64,000 nt of DNA from a virus: IMG/VR virus record IMGVR_UViG_3300024346_006511, positions 92,127 through 156,126 of that record; one strand, 5' to 3'. Shown here piece after piece: positions 17,194 through 26,303 of this stretch. Both the position numbers and the translations under genes were made by a program. Numbering within the stretch: the stretch's first letter is position 1; each line of letters begins with the position of its first letter. The notes beneath the pieces are model-generated. The model saw only the letters and a list, made by a program, of their open reading frames with translations, was not told the DNA's origin and did not search any database.

Positions 17194-18204
17194 TTAGTCT
17201 CTTACCATATCAGCAGTACAACAGTGAAAAGAACCTCCTAATGTTCTAGAGTGTCTAATCTTTAAGTCTAATGCTTCTATGTTATATTTTTTTAGTTCGT
17301 TAATTAATTCTGTTTGTCTATTATCCACACATACTGTATTCTCGTCTAATGAGATTAGATTTATACCTACCCATTCAGATGCTCTTAATACTCCTTTATA
17401 TCCAATATCTACCATCGGAGGAGAATATATAATATCCCAACCTTTAAAGAGTTCTGGCATATTACTTTCGTTTATTCTTGACGGATTTACAAGTGCCAGA
17501 CCGTCTCTAAGAATAGCAATCGTAGAATCAATATGAGAATACGAATACATATTTTCTAAGAAGTGGACCTTATATTTATCTCCTAGAATATTCTTTAACC
17601 AAGTATACCCTTTCTTGTTTCCTGTATTAGAATTTAAGTAAAGAATATCGTCATTATGTCTGAGAATATTAGCTGCATCGAATACAGGTTCTACTTCAGT
17701 TAATGTTAATTTATCTAAGTCATCTCTTTGATACGAATCATCAGTCAATCTCGGTTTAGGAGCGCAAACCCATTTGGTTCCTTTGTCCATATAATCAATA
17801 AACAGCTCTCTATATGCATCGTTCTCAAACTGTCTAGATCTTAACGTCATAGGTGATTCTATAAGGGTATCTCCAATGACTGTCATAGTATCTCTAGGGC
17901 AGAATGTATAGTATTGATCTGTTTCCCAATAGCCGTTAGACACAGTTTTTTTCGTATCTAGCAAATTAGGTCGGTGAACTTTCGCTCCGAAATCTTCTAA
18001 TGCTTTTGCTAATAAATCTAGGTCTTCAACAGACTCTTCATACACTTGAGGATCAAATAAGCCTCTTTCTGATGAAGGTATTGAGTTCTTATCTGCATAA
18101 TTAATAGCATGTAAGTCAGTACCGTGAAATGGTTGGTTTGCATTATCTACTCTACCGACTATTACTTCTTTTAATTTACCGTATTCGTTTTTTACGTTAA
18201 CCAT
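17194..18204 (-). CDS. Glycine-amidinotransferase-like enzyme
   Basis: This 336-aa member of the amidinotransferase/arginine deiminase superfamily starts with NEYGKLKEVIVGR. Catalytic motifs are visible in order: FCPRDT at about 101-106, PVFDAANILRHNDDILYLNS with Asp176, SHIDST with His224, and GGSFHCCTAD with catalytic Cys328. These match glycine/inosamine amidinotransferases, which move the amidino group of arginine to an amine. In this cluster the acceptor could be an amino sugar formed by the adjacent aminotransferase, giving a guanidino or acetamidino-type sugar; that is inference. It overlaps the aminotransferase gene by 8 nt. Confidence 0.87.
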   Translation of the reverse strand: MVNVKNEYGKLKEVIVGRVDNANQPFHGTDLHAINYADKNSIPSSERGLFDPQVYEESVEDLDLLAKALEDFGAKVHRPNLLDTKKTVSNGYWETDQYYTFCPRDTMTVIGDTLIESPMTLRSRQFENDAYRELFIDYMDKGTKWVCAPKPRLTDDSYQRDDLDKLTLTEVEPVFDAANILRHNDDILYLNSNTGNKKGYTWLKNILGDKYKVHFLENMYSYSHIDSTIAILRDGLALVNPSRINESNMPELFKGWDIIYSPPMVDIGYKGVLRASEWVGINLISLDENTVCVDNRQTELINELKKYNIEALDLKIRHSRTLGGSFHCCTADMVRD

Positions 18205-18793
18205 TCTTAAATACTTTAAAACTATTTAGATTAGGGTAATTTTTATATGACCACTTCTTTGGTACCTTAGCTACTGCATCGTTTAAAGAATGCAATCCTT
18301 GAGTTGCTACCTCAGGAGTCATATAATAATGATATCCTATTTCTTCTATATCTTGTTGGGCCCATGGACCGTTTGAATTGTCTCTACCGTCATAAGTCAT
18401 GCATCTTAATTTATGAGATGCCTCCCTATTGTCTGTTAGTATCATACCTCCTCTTCCTAAACTTAAATGCTTTTGGAATTGAAAAGAAAGTACCATGAAC
18501 GTACCTTTAATATACGAATTTTTTTTCCAATAAACGGCTGAATCTATAATATTATTTGTAATATAGTAATAATCTTCCCATTCATCGTGAATAAATGTAC
18601 GTTTAATATTTAGCTTATCTGCTAACATAGGTACGGATAGATAAGTATGATAAGGAACTAAGATTTCTTCTGCCTTTGTATATCTCAAAGCCAATTCTAA
18701 TCCGTGTGTACAACAGTCTACTGCTACACCGTAATCAGCTCCATAGAACTCAGCAACTTGTTTCTCAAATGTTCCTACTAATCCAAAACTCAT
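18197..18793 (-). CDS. Short DegT/DnrJ/EryC1-type aminotransferase
   Basis: This 198-aa protein has hallmarks of PLP-dependent sugar aminotransferases: AVDCCTHGLELAL for the cofactor phosphate region, LVPYHTYLSVPML, the DSAVYW block, and SFQFQKHLSLGRGGMILTD with the PLP Lys at 108. A segment IGYHYYMTPEVATQGLHSL follows, matching the LGYNYRM block of the family. Normal members are about 370-400 aa, so the C-terminal domain is missing. The gene ends by overlapping the amidinotransferase start by 8 nt, and I see no remnant of the missing part, so it is a stable short form rather than a fresh frameshift. Activity is uncertain. Confidence 0.8.
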   Translation of the reverse strand: MSFGLVGTFEKQVAEFYGADYGVAVDCCTHGLELALRYTKAEEILVPYHTYLSVPMLADKLNIKRTFIHDEWEDYYYITNNIIDSAVYWKKNSYIKGTFMVLSFQFQKHLSLGRGGMILTDNREASHKLRCMTYDGRDNSNGPWAQQDIEEIGYHYYMTPEVATQGLHSLNDAVAKVPKKWSYKNYPNLNSFKVFKNG

Positions 18794-19839
18794 ACTAATG
18801 TCGAATAAGTGTTTAATGACTTTACATACTCTCTCAATATTCTATCTTTACCTTCGTTTATAAAATTATAAGGTACTGGTCTCATTCTCTGAATTGATGA
18901 TAACCATGTTGAATGTGGGGCACCAACTATAAAATTAGAGTTAGCTAAACACATCATATCTATTACGCTTTCTAGTGCAATTCTTTTAGAGCACTCAACA
19001 TCTTCTAAGTTTACATTCTTTGTTAAGTAAGAAGGTAGTGAATTAATTACATCTCTTCTTGTATATATTCTTGCATTAAATTTTGTTTTAAGATGTATAT
19101 ATTCCTTTTCTAATAAGTCACAACTAATATAAAACTTTTGATTTGGTGTTTGTTCTAGTATTTCTTTTATTAAAGCTGCGTATTTGCTATCTTCCCAGTA
19201 CTTGTAAATTGTATCATCTACTTGTGTATATTGAATATTATCTCTAACACTATCAGGAAGTTCTTTATAATTTTTATTTGTTTTGTATACTCCGTTTCCT
19301 CTTCTTATATGAAGACCTACACACCCTGTAGCTATTTGTCTGATAGCAGATCTTAGTTGGTGGTCTTTAATTTTTACACGGTGAAGTCCAGTAGGAATTT
19401 CTTTCTCATCTGCTCTAGCTAAAATCTTATCGATACAGGACCAATCAAAATCCACAACATATCTATTTTCTGGAAGATCGTAGTCTATGTAATCAGAAGT
19501 GTTCAGAAACTTATCCACTTCTTCGTTGCCTATTACTGGCAATTTAGTAATCTCTTTAGTATCGTAATTGAAATCGTAATTAGCTAACCAATCAGTTACT
19601 TCATCGTCATCACCTTCTAGTTTATAAATCTTTTCTGCTGGGAATTCTAAGTACTCGGTTTCATGCCAATACTTGTGTTCTAGTTGTAAGAAATGGTCTG
19701 TAGTAGAAGCGTTCTCTAAAACATAACAGGCATCCCAGTGTAGTAACCTATTGCCGAATCCTGTATCATAAGGTGTGTGTCCACCACCCCATGGTTCTTT
19801 AACTCTAATATACCTTCTATTTATAGGATCTTTTGCCAT
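18790..19839 (-). CDS. Fucosyltransferase-like glycosyltransferase (GT23/O-FucT type)
   Basis: This 349-aa protein has GFGNRLLHWDACYVL at 27-41, the GxGNxL motif of GDP-fucose-using transferases. A central GLHIRRGNG follows at 175-183 (His-x-Arg-Arg donor-binding motif). The C-terminal DMMCLANSNFIVGAPHSTW block is typical of alpha-1,6-fucosyltransferase, NodZ and O-FucT folds. It probably transfers fucose or another GDP-sugar. The first codons overlap the radical SAM gene upstream by 19 nt, and the stop overlaps the aminotransferase start by 4 nt. Confidence 0.75.
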   Translation of the reverse strand: MAKDPINRRYIRVKEPWGGGHTPYDTGFGNRLLHWDACYVLENASTTDHFLQLEHKYWHETEYLEFPAEKIYKLEGDDDEVTDWLANYDFNYDTKEITKLPVIGNEEVDKFLNTSDYIDYDLPENRYVVDFDWSCIDKILARADEKEIPTGLHRVKIKDHQLRSAIRQIATGCVGLHIRRGNGVYKTNKNYKELPDSVRDNIQYTQVDDTIYKYWEDSKYAALIKEILEQTPNQKFYISCDLLEKEYIHLKTKFNARIYTRRDVINSLPSYLTKNVNLEDVECSKRIALESVIDMMCLANSNFIVGAPHSTWLSSIQRMRPVPYNFINEGKDRILREYVKSLNTYSTLV

Positions 19840-21344
19840 TTTACTTTCCCTTTGCTTTTTTTATTTCTCTCTGCTATTGCAGGTGGTAATGTTTGTTGTT
19901 TTTTCTTTCCTATATCTGGTTTATATTCTCCTGATTCGAAGTGAGTAATCCTACCGTCGTTTACTTTAACATCAGGTATTGATTGATCTACTTCTATAGT
20001 GTCGTACCATTCAACTAAGTCGGGGAAAGCTTCCCTAATGTCATGTCCTTTTCTTTTATCATATTGTTCATAAAAAGATTTAAAATCATGATAATGTTTT
20101 TCTTTATCTTCTTCTGTTTCTACATGACCTTGCTCTACTACATCAATATAGTCTATTAATCTTTCGATTTGAGCTTTTTCATGATCCATCATCAATGGAT
20201 GATCTTTTTTAATTTCGTACCAATCAGCTAATTTTTTATGTAGTTTCTTTTTTTCACTATCTGGTAAGTTTAATGGCGACATAAATGCTGGCCATCTAAG
20301 TATGTTCAAATCAATACCTGGGTTATTCATACCGTATTTTTCCTTAAGTACGAACATATCATCCATAAATTCAGTTATAGAATATAGACATAATGAGTTG
20401 ATAGTCATCATACAAATTACTTGTCTGAAGTTTCCTTCTTCTATTACTTTAACTAGATTATTTCTCCATACATCCCATACTAACCCATCTCTAATATATT
20501 CTGCTTGTATACCAAATGCTTCACAAGAAGTATATAAATCAAACTCTTTAATAGGGAGTGTATTAGACATATCAATTAACTTATTAATTAACTTATCATG
20601 TACTCCAAGATTAGAGTTAACAGCTAGTCTAAGATTAGGTGCAGGTGTTTTCTGCATAGTCTCTAAAAACTTCCAGAAGTTAAACGATGCAGAAGGTTCT
20701 CCACCGGTTACTCTAAGTTCCTGCAAGCCAGGAGCAAGTGTTGGCCACCATTCTATAAATGCATCTACATATGGATTATCTTTATTATTCTTACCAAAGA
20801 TATCTGCCCATGAACCATCTGAATGATATGCTCCTGCTGATGTTGTTTTAAATTTCTGATAAGGACCGTTTTCTTCTATGTCCTTAGCCCATGTAGTTGA
20901 GTACCCAGTATTACAATACGAACAAGCAAAGTTACAAGTTCTATCAAAAGATACTTCTACGGTCTTTAAAGGTATGTCATAATCCCATGGCAGTTCAGCT
21001 AGTTCAGCTATATCTTCATCAGAGTATATTCTACTCTTAAAAACTCTATCTCCTATTGAGTCGTTTCCTATATCTTCTACTTTCCAACAATATGAACACT
21101 CTGCTGGTCTAACACCTTCAAGCATCATTTTACGTATCTTCTTTTTGAAAGCAGTATTATGTAATGCTGAAGGATTAGTTTTAATCTCTTCTAAATCTAT
21201 TGGATGAGGTAAAGGTAGGTGACAGGAGTTAGTAAACCCATGTCCTAAATGTAAAGATGCATTGTACCATTTTGCAGCACAAAAACTTTCACTAACAGAA
21301 TCTAAATGTTCTGTTCTCCATTTTACTAAGTTCTGATCTGCCAT
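19821..21344 (-). CDS. Twitch-domain radical SAM protein, copy 1
   Basis: This 507-aa protein has an N-terminal Cys region (Cys22 in CAAKWYNAS, Cys41 in NSCHLPLPHP, and CSYC at 83-86). The radical SAM motif is RTCNFACSYC with Cys137, Cys141 and Cys144. A TGGEPSASFNFWKFLE block and a NSNLGV block of the SAM barrel follow. This layout matches twitch-domain radical SAM proteins that are frequent in marine phages and whose products are unknown. The N-terminal cysteines probably bind an auxiliary cluster. The C-terminal 80 residues are Lys-rich. It is paralogous to the gene at 21915-23288, with a LamG-like gene between them. Confidence 0.85.
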   Translation of the reverse strand: MADQNLVKWRTEHLDSVSESFCAAKWYNASLHLGHGFTNSCHLPLPHPIDLEEIKTNPSALHNTAFKKKIRKMMLEGVRPAECSYCWKVEDIGNDSIGDRVFKSRIYSDEDIAELAELPWDYDIPLKTVEVSFDRTCNFACSYCNTGYSTTWAKDIEENGPYQKFKTTSAGAYHSDGSWADIFGKNNKDNPYVDAFIEWWPTLAPGLQELRVTGGEPSASFNFWKFLETMQKTPAPNLRLAVNSNLGVHDKLINKLIDMSNTLPIKEFDLYTSCEAFGIQAEYIRDGLVWDVWRNNLVKVIEEGNFRQVICMMTINSLCLYSITEFMDDMFVLKEKYGMNNPGIDLNILRWPAFMSPLNLPDSEKKKLHKKLADWYEIKKDHPLMMDHEKAQIERLIDYIDVVEQGHVETEEDKEKHYHDFKSFYEQYDKRKGHDIREAFPDLVEWYDTIEVDQSIPDVKVNDGRITHFESGEYKPDIGKKKQQTLPPAIAERNKKSKGKVKWQKIL

Positions 21345-21931
21345 TATATTTTATTCATAAAGTTACAATCTCCAGTTAAATCAACTGATTTATCGTATAT
21401 ATACTCTTCAAAGGTGTGATGGCAAAGTAACTTATCTTCTTGCGTAACCTTAAATTCGTACAACTCTATATCAGTATAGTTTAAATTATATCCATTTTTA
21501 GGGAAGTTTCCTGCCCCAAATATTATATGAGGATCCATTTCAGTTGCAAATGCCTTTTCAGTCAAATCAACCTTGTGTACCTCTCTACTATTAATAAATA
21601 CCGTAAAACTTTGGTTTGGAATGTGCTTCCATGTAATTTTTAACCTTACATCGTCAAATACGGCAAAAGGTAAATCCCAGTACTCTGTTTTCTTATCCTC
21701 ATTCATCATCGTAAACAGTAACCTACCTTCGTATATATCGATTGCTGTATAGTGAGGAAGCAATGTAAAAAGAGTTCCTATAATACCTTCTACCTTCTTG
21801 ATTTTCATATCTACATATACTTCAAAAGGATTCAACCCAGTAAGTACTTTATTTGCAGGATATTCTGGAAAGGTATCACATATATGACTTGGCCAAAAGA
21901 CCCATGGATTACCACTACTTATATTTAGCAT
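21344..21931 (-). CDS. Stand-alone LamG/ConA-like beta-sandwich protein
   Basis: This 195-aa protein is predicted to be all beta. It has alternating strands such as FEVYVDMKIKKVEGIIGTLF and FTVFINSREVHKVDL, then a strand-rich end with NYTDIELYEFKVTQ. The pattern INSREVHKVDL...IIFGAGN...IELYEFKV resembles LamG/concanavalin-like domains, and comparable domains are fused to the two galactosyltransferase-like proteins of this cluster. A role in glycan binding or substrate presentation is plausible. It has no signal peptide. It overlaps the downstream twitch radical SAM gene by 1 nt and the upstream one by 17 nt. Confidence 0.6.
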   Translation of the reverse strand: MLNISSGNPWVFWPSHICDTFPEYPANKVLTGLNPFEVYVDMKIKKVEGIIGTLFTLLPHYTAIDIYEGRLLFTMMNEDKKTEYWDLPFAVFDDVRLKITWKHIPNQSFTVFINSREVHKVDLTEKAFATEMDPHIIFGAGNFPKNGYNLNYTDIELYEFKVTQEDKLLCHHTFEEYIYDKSVDLTGDCNFMNKI

Positions 21932-23288
21932 ACATTTTATCTAATTTAGGAAAAGTCTCTAAGAAATTAGTTCCTCTTCTCTTATCTAATTCATCAACAA
22001 ATATTACAAAGTCTTCTCTATTCTTTTCTTTATCGTAAAGAGCACTATGAGCTTTCGAATAATCGTATATTCGCTTTATCTTTTGTATCTCAACATTTGT
22101 AAAACCATATGCCTCGTGACTAAACTCTTTCTGACCATAGTATAAAGCTTTCTTTGCAGCTTCGAGTATAAGTTCCTTATGCTCTTCTTCCAATATACGA
22201 ACTGAAAGGTGATTAGGCCACCTTAAGTACGAAGTATCTAGTTGAATAGCTGAAATACTGTATCTCTGACCATTGTGGTACTTCTTTTTAATCTCAAATA
22301 TCTTATCTACTAACTCTCCGTAAGTAAAAACAGATAAAGCATTAAAAGTAGCCATAACATTAATCGTTACTTTAGGTAATTCAGTAAGTATCTTTTCTAC
22401 ATTTACCCAGAATTTATCATAATCCAGTCCATACCTAGTATATTCAGCTTGTGACTTAGTAGCTTCGACAGATGTAAATACTACTAATTCTTTTACCTTA
22501 TCGTTTTCACATATGACTTTTGCTTTTTCAATAAACTTATCAATTAAAGCATCGGGTACTCCAAGATTAGTATTAATTGATAGAGCTAACTCTGTGTTAG
22601 GTTCTTCTTGTTCGATTATATAGTCTAATACCTTAAAGGTATCCTTCGCAAGTAGAGGCTCTCCTCCAGTTATTCTGAATGTATGTAGATCTCTGTATAA
22701 ATCTGGCCACCATTTCCAAAATGCATCTACGTAAGGATTATGCTCGGAGTGCTTATACGGCATTTCACCTTTCGCTCTTAATTGTTCTATACCGTTAAAT
22801 TTGGTAGAAGTTGGATATGCTCCATGCTTCTCAATTTCATCAACCCATTTAGATGAGAATTGTGGACCACAGTAAGCACATTTAAAATTACATGTATTTG
22901 AAAAAGATACCTCTACGTAGCGAGGATTAAAATCATCTCTCCAGTTAGCCTTAACGATATCATCATAACTTTTGATAGACCAAGGCTCTGAAGATTTAAA
23001 TACTCTATCTGAAAATGAGTTAGAGTTATCTTCTACGTTCCAACAGTAATTACACTCTTCAGGTCTTTTACCTTCAAGCATCTCTTTCCTCTTAAATTTT
23101 TTAAATTTAGTATTGTGAAGAGCTGTTGGATTACGTTTTATTTCTGCTTCTTTTATTTTATGAGGAGAAGGGTGATGGCAAGAATGAGTCATACCCATAG
23201 ACAGGTGGATAGTAGATTGTGTCCATTTTGCAAGACACATACCACAGCCTACTTTATCTAACTTCCCTTTTACTTCTTCTGATGTCAT
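21915..23288 (-). CDS. Twitch-domain radical SAM protein, copy 2
   Basis: This 457-aa paralogue of the protein at 19821-21344 has the radical SAM motif NTCNFKCAYC with Cys133, Cys137 and Cys140. N-terminal cysteines are at 15, 18, 37, 79 and 82 (CGMCLAKW, HSCHHPSPH, CNYCWNVED). A TGGEPLLAKDTFKVLDY block follows. The WNVED/WKVED and DRVFKSS segments are shared with copy 1, so the two arose from one ancestor. Substrates are unknown; the proteins may act on peptides or on a glycan intermediate. It overlaps the downstream LamG-like gene by 17 nt and the upstream galactosyltransferase gene by 4 nt. Confidence 0.85.
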   Translation of the reverse strand: MTSEEVKGKLDKVGCGMCLAKWTQSTIHLSMGMTHSCHHPSPHKIKEAEIKRNPTALHNTKFKKFKRKEMLEGKRPEECNYCWNVEDNSNSFSDRVFKSSEPWSIKSYDDIVKANWRDDFNPRYVEVSFSNTCNFKCAYCGPQFSSKWVDEIEKHGAYPTSTKFNGIEQLRAKGEMPYKHSEHNPYVDAFWKWWPDLYRDLHTFRITGGEPLLAKDTFKVLDYIIEQEEPNTELALSINTNLGVPDALIDKFIEKAKVICENDKVKELVVFTSVEATKSQAEYTRYGLDYDKFWVNVEKILTELPKVTINVMATFNALSVFTYGELVDKIFEIKKKYHNGQRYSISAIQLDTSYLRWPNHLSVRILEEEHKELILEAAKKALYYGQKEFSHEAYGFTNVEIQKIKRIYDYSKAHSALYDKEKNREDFVIFVDELDKRRGTNFLETFPKLDKMYAKYK

Positions 23289-24700
23289 AGTTTTATATTG
23301 ATCATTTTAGCCCAAGGTGTTAGTATGTCTTCACCTACTAGTTCATATTTAAGTGAGTTTATTCCATCTAATTTATAATCGATTTCATCTTGTTGCATTT
23401 GAAGTACATATCTACGCTCGTTTCTTGCTGTTGTTTCTCCTTTTGCGAACTTTCCGTTAACGATTCCTTCATCTTTGTGAGGTAAACATCTAAATCTACC
23501 GTCAGATCTATAAGGTAATATTGAGTTTGGTATTTTAATGTCCTCTACTTTTGTTTCAGTCATATACTCTTGAAACTCAGTTTGAGGATTTTTAAAATCT
23601 ATATCAATAGTTAACTCGTCTTTAGGTATAGTAGTCTCTAAGTTACTCACCTCTTTAGGTGTTAAAGCTCTTTTCCACGCAAACACCTTAGCAATATCTC
23701 CTTTGAAGAATTTTATAGTACTATCATCCGGTTCTGAAGGTGATGTACCGATATACCATGGCTCTGAACCGTAGTTCTTTAATCTACCTTGAAACTCTAA
23801 TGGTGATTGAGAACCGAATCCTCCTCTAGTATCTACTTCTGAGCCATTAAGGTAGAAGTGTGATTTTCTATCCATCGAATCAAATACAGCAGTCACCCAA
23901 GTCCATTGTTCATCGTATCTTTTTACCCACATATAGTTATGTTGATGAAAGTTGTTCCAATACGTTAACGAAATGGCTCTAGAATTATTAAATCCAATAC
24001 CGTAATCATATCCTTTAACCCTTATAACTGGGTATTCAACATATTTTCTTTCGTTACTACCGATCAAGAATATAGGGTTCTTATCAGGTTGCTGTCTAGC
24101 TCTCATTAATACCGAAACTGTGTGTGATCTAGAGTTTAGGGATCTCATAGGTTTAGTAAACGGTACTTTGATAAATGAATTATCTCCATTAAACCTCTTA
24201 TAGGGTTGAGAGGTGAGAGATTCTTGAATATATGTGTTATTAGTTAGACCTTCTTTATTACATCTCCAAAATAGATCATCGTCTTCCATTCCCCAATCCC
24301 AATATTCATTAGAATATCCATTAGTGGCTTCTACTTGTTCTTTTGAAAATACTACAGCTCCACCAAAATACTCATGGTATTTAAGACCGTAGTTCATTTG
24401 TGATATCTGTGTAGCAATGTGCCTAGGACCATCTTCTGGAAAGGAGTAGTCTGCACCACCACCTTTTTCAGGTATCATATCTATATCATGCCATACAATA
24501 TGTGTACATCCTTCTTCGAAAGCATGTTTAGCAGCAATGTTTTTAGTTGCTCCTCTATTGAATAATTTATCATCTACTTGATGACAAAAGTACATTTGAA
24601 AATCGATATTTTGCTCTTTTAAGTACTTACCTACTTTAGGTATAAACTCGTTAAGGTGCATTTCTCTATTACGATAAGGTACACATACTCCTAATTTCAT
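23285..24700 (-). CDS. GT7-like galactosyltransferase fused to LamG domain, copy 1
   Basis: This 471-aa protein has a GT7 beta-1,4-galactosyltransferase-like N-terminal domain at about 1-160. It carries VPYRNREMHLNEF, FNRGATKNIA, the metal motif HDIDMIPE with Asp72 and Asp74, and YFGGAVVFSKEQ followed by DWGMEDDDLFWR at 135-146. A LamG/ConA-like domain at about 168-356 includes FNGDNSFIKVP, WTWVTAVFDS, FYLNGSEVD, YIGTSPSEPDD and GDIAKVFAWKRALTPKE. About 110 further residues with arginine-rich and aromatic content follow. The LamG part may hold the acceptor glycan. It overlaps copy 2 by 4 nt. A fusion of this kind in a phage is unusual. Confidence 0.85.
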   Translation of the reverse strand: MKLGVCVPYRNREMHLNEFIPKVGKYLKEQNIDFQMYFCHQVDDKLFNRGATKNIAAKHAFEEGCTHIVWHDIDMIPEKGGGADYSFPEDGPRHIATQISQMNYGLKYHEYFGGAVVFSKEQVEATNGYSNEYWDWGMEDDDLFWRCNKEGLTNNTYIQESLTSQPYKRFNGDNSFIKVPFTKPMRSLNSRSHTVSVLMRARQQPDKNPIFLIGSNERKYVEYPVIRVKGYDYGIGFNNSRAISLTYWNNFHQHNYMWVKRYDEQWTWVTAVFDSMDRKSHFYLNGSEVDTRGGFGSQSPLEFQGRLKNYGSEPWYIGTSPSEPDDSTIKFFKGDIAKVFAWKRALTPKEVSNLETTIPKDELTIDIDFKNPQTEFQEYMTETKVEDIKIPNSILPYRSDGRFRCLPHKDEGIVNGKFAKGETTARNERRYVLQMQQDEIDYKLDGINSLKYELVGEDILTPWAKMINIKL

Positions 24701-26097
24701 AATTTAACTGTTAATTGGGTTATATTTCTAACATTTGAGTTAGATAGTATCCTATATTTTAATGTAGTTAAGCCATCTTGTTCTAAAGTAGTAGATCCGT
24801 ACATAACTTCATTCATGAACTTTAACTGATTATACCTGGTTGTAATGTCTTTCCATCCTGTTGTCAAGAATCCATTATCCTCGTGATCTAAGGTCTTGTA
24901 ATCACTAGTTCTTCTGAATGGTACTTTAAGTACTCTATGTTTAGGTAAGTCGTATTGAACAACTTCACAGTCTACTATTTGACTATGCTCCTCTAGCTTA
25001 GCTATATCGATTAACTTATACTCTTTTATAAATTTAGCGTCTCCATATGATACTAAATTACCAGCACTTTGGTAGCTTTCAAAGTTATCTGCTAATCCAA
25101 AGTATTTGTTGTTTTGAACAGTAACTATTTCTTCATACGTTAATGCTTTATTCCATACAGCATAGGTATTAATATACCCTTTGAAAAAGTTATTATCTTC
25201 TTCTCTATCTGGGTCTGTACATCCTATATAAGCTTTACCTGCTTTATCGTATAGTCTCATAGGATTTTTTAATACCTCCGTACCTATGTGTTTAGCATTT
25301 TGGTATAATGAAGCAGTGTTTTTCTCTTTATTATATACAAAAGTTAACGTAGTCTTGACATTAGGTACTATATTAGAGTATATAAAATGGTGGTTCTTTT
25401 TGCTATCAAAAAACTCAACAGCAAATCTCCTAAAACTCGTATACATTATATTAAAGTCAAAACCTGGTATGCCAAAGGCTACGTACTTATCTTCTCTCTT
25501 ATTAGAGTCTAATGTATAACCTTTAGGTTCTAATGAAATATGTATAGAAAAATCACCTCTGGTTCTAATCCTATTAGGAACTTCAACATAAGAACTAACT
25601 CCGTTTAATTTTAAAGCTGCTGTGTTAGGGCCAGCATCATTTAGAGGAAGCTCGTCTAGCTTAATTCCTTTAAGTCTACATCTATGCAGTAAGTCATCAT
25701 CTTCAAATCCCCATCCCCAATACCTATTAGAAAAACCATTTATCTTTTTAAAGTCTTCTACTGGAAACATTGTTATGCCTCCAAAGTATTCCTCAAACGG
25801 TATATCTTGTGTAGCTAAATGTACAGGGTGATCAGCGTAAGAATAGTCCACTTTCTTAGGTAACATATCTACGTCGTGAAATACGACATAATCACATCCT
25901 AGTTTTTCTGCCTCTTGAAATCCTATGTTTAAAAGTTTACCTCTATTGAAAGATTGACTATCGTCTTGCTCTACTACTATTAGTTCATAAGGAATTTTTG
26001 CTCCATATAACTTAGCTTGGATAAGCATTTTAAACTTCAAGAGATGATCGTACCTGTCTCTGTAAGGTACAATTACTCCGAGTTTATGTACTGCCAT
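24697..26097 (-). CDS. GT7-like galactosyltransferase fused to LamG domain, copy 2
   Basis: This 466-aa protein has the same layout as copy 1. GT7 motifs are VPYRDRYDHLLKF, SFNRGKLLNIGF, FHDVDMLPK (Asp75, Asp77) and YFGGITMFPVEDF, with GWGFEDDDLLHRC at 128-140. The LamG-like domain, about 161-340, carries LKLNGVSSYVEVP, TLTFVYNKEKNTASLYQNAK and NFFKGYINTYAVWNKALTYEE. The C-terminal 100 residues resemble copy 1 in having FKEYKLIDI-like strands and a conserved HEDNGFLTTGW block. The copies are diverged in the GT part. It overlaps the small gene at 26097 by 1 nt. It probably transfers galactose or N-acetylgalactosamine to a glycan. Confidence 0.85.
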   Translation of the reverse strand: MAVHKLGVIVPYRDRYDHLLKFKMLIQAKLYGAKIPYELIVVEQDDSQSFNRGKLLNIGFQEAEKLGCDYVVFHDVDMLPKKVDYSYADHPVHLATQDIPFEEYFGGITMFPVEDFKKINGFSNRYWGWGFEDDDLLHRCRLKGIKLDELPLNDAGPNTAALKLNGVSSYVEVPNRIRTRGDFSIHISLEPKGYTLDSNKREDKYVAFGIPGFDFNIMYTSFRRFAVEFFDSKKNHHFIYSNIVPNVKTTLTFVYNKEKNTASLYQNAKHIGTEVLKNPMRLYDKAGKAYIGCTDPDREEDNNFFKGYINTYAVWNKALTYEEIVTVQNNKYFGLADNFESYQSAGNLVSYGDAKFIKEYKLIDIAKLEEHSQIVDCEVVQYDLPKHRVLKVPFRRTSDYKTLDHEDNGFLTTGWKDITTRYNQLKFMNEVMYGSTTLEQDGLTTLKYRILSNSNVRNITQLTVKL

Positions 26098-26303
26098 TAT
26101 TTGTCCTTGCCTTCAGTTAGATTATTATGCCATTCTGATAAGTAAAACTGTATTCTTCCGTCCCAGTCTTCTTTGTCGATTTCTTCAAACCATACAGTTA
26201 GAGCATCTAATGATACAGCGATCTTCTCTAACGCTTTAGTTTTTCTTTCTTCGATTAGAACTTTTTCAGCTTCTAATACTTCTTTGTCGATTTTTGCACT
26301 CAT
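26097..26303 (-). CDS. Small conserved-looking protein, unknown
   Basis: This 68-aa protein begins MSAKIDKEVLEAEK, with a charged helix to about residue 30. A second part, LDALTVWFEEIDKEDWDGRIQFYLSEW, has several Trp and acidic residues. No family is recognised. It overlaps the GT7-LamG gene by 1 nt and the GT2 gene by 4 nt, so it is translated within the glycan operon. It may be a partner or adaptor of a neighbouring transferase. Confidence 0.6.
   Translation of the reverse strand: MSAKIDKEVLEAEKVLIEERKTKALEKIAVSLDALTVWFEEIDKEDWDGRIQFYLSEWHNNLTEGKDK

Noticed and set aside
18197-18793. Aminotransferase broken by a recent frameshift
   Set aside because: Its end overlaps the start of the next gene and no remnant of the C-terminal domain is visible, so a stable short form is more likely.
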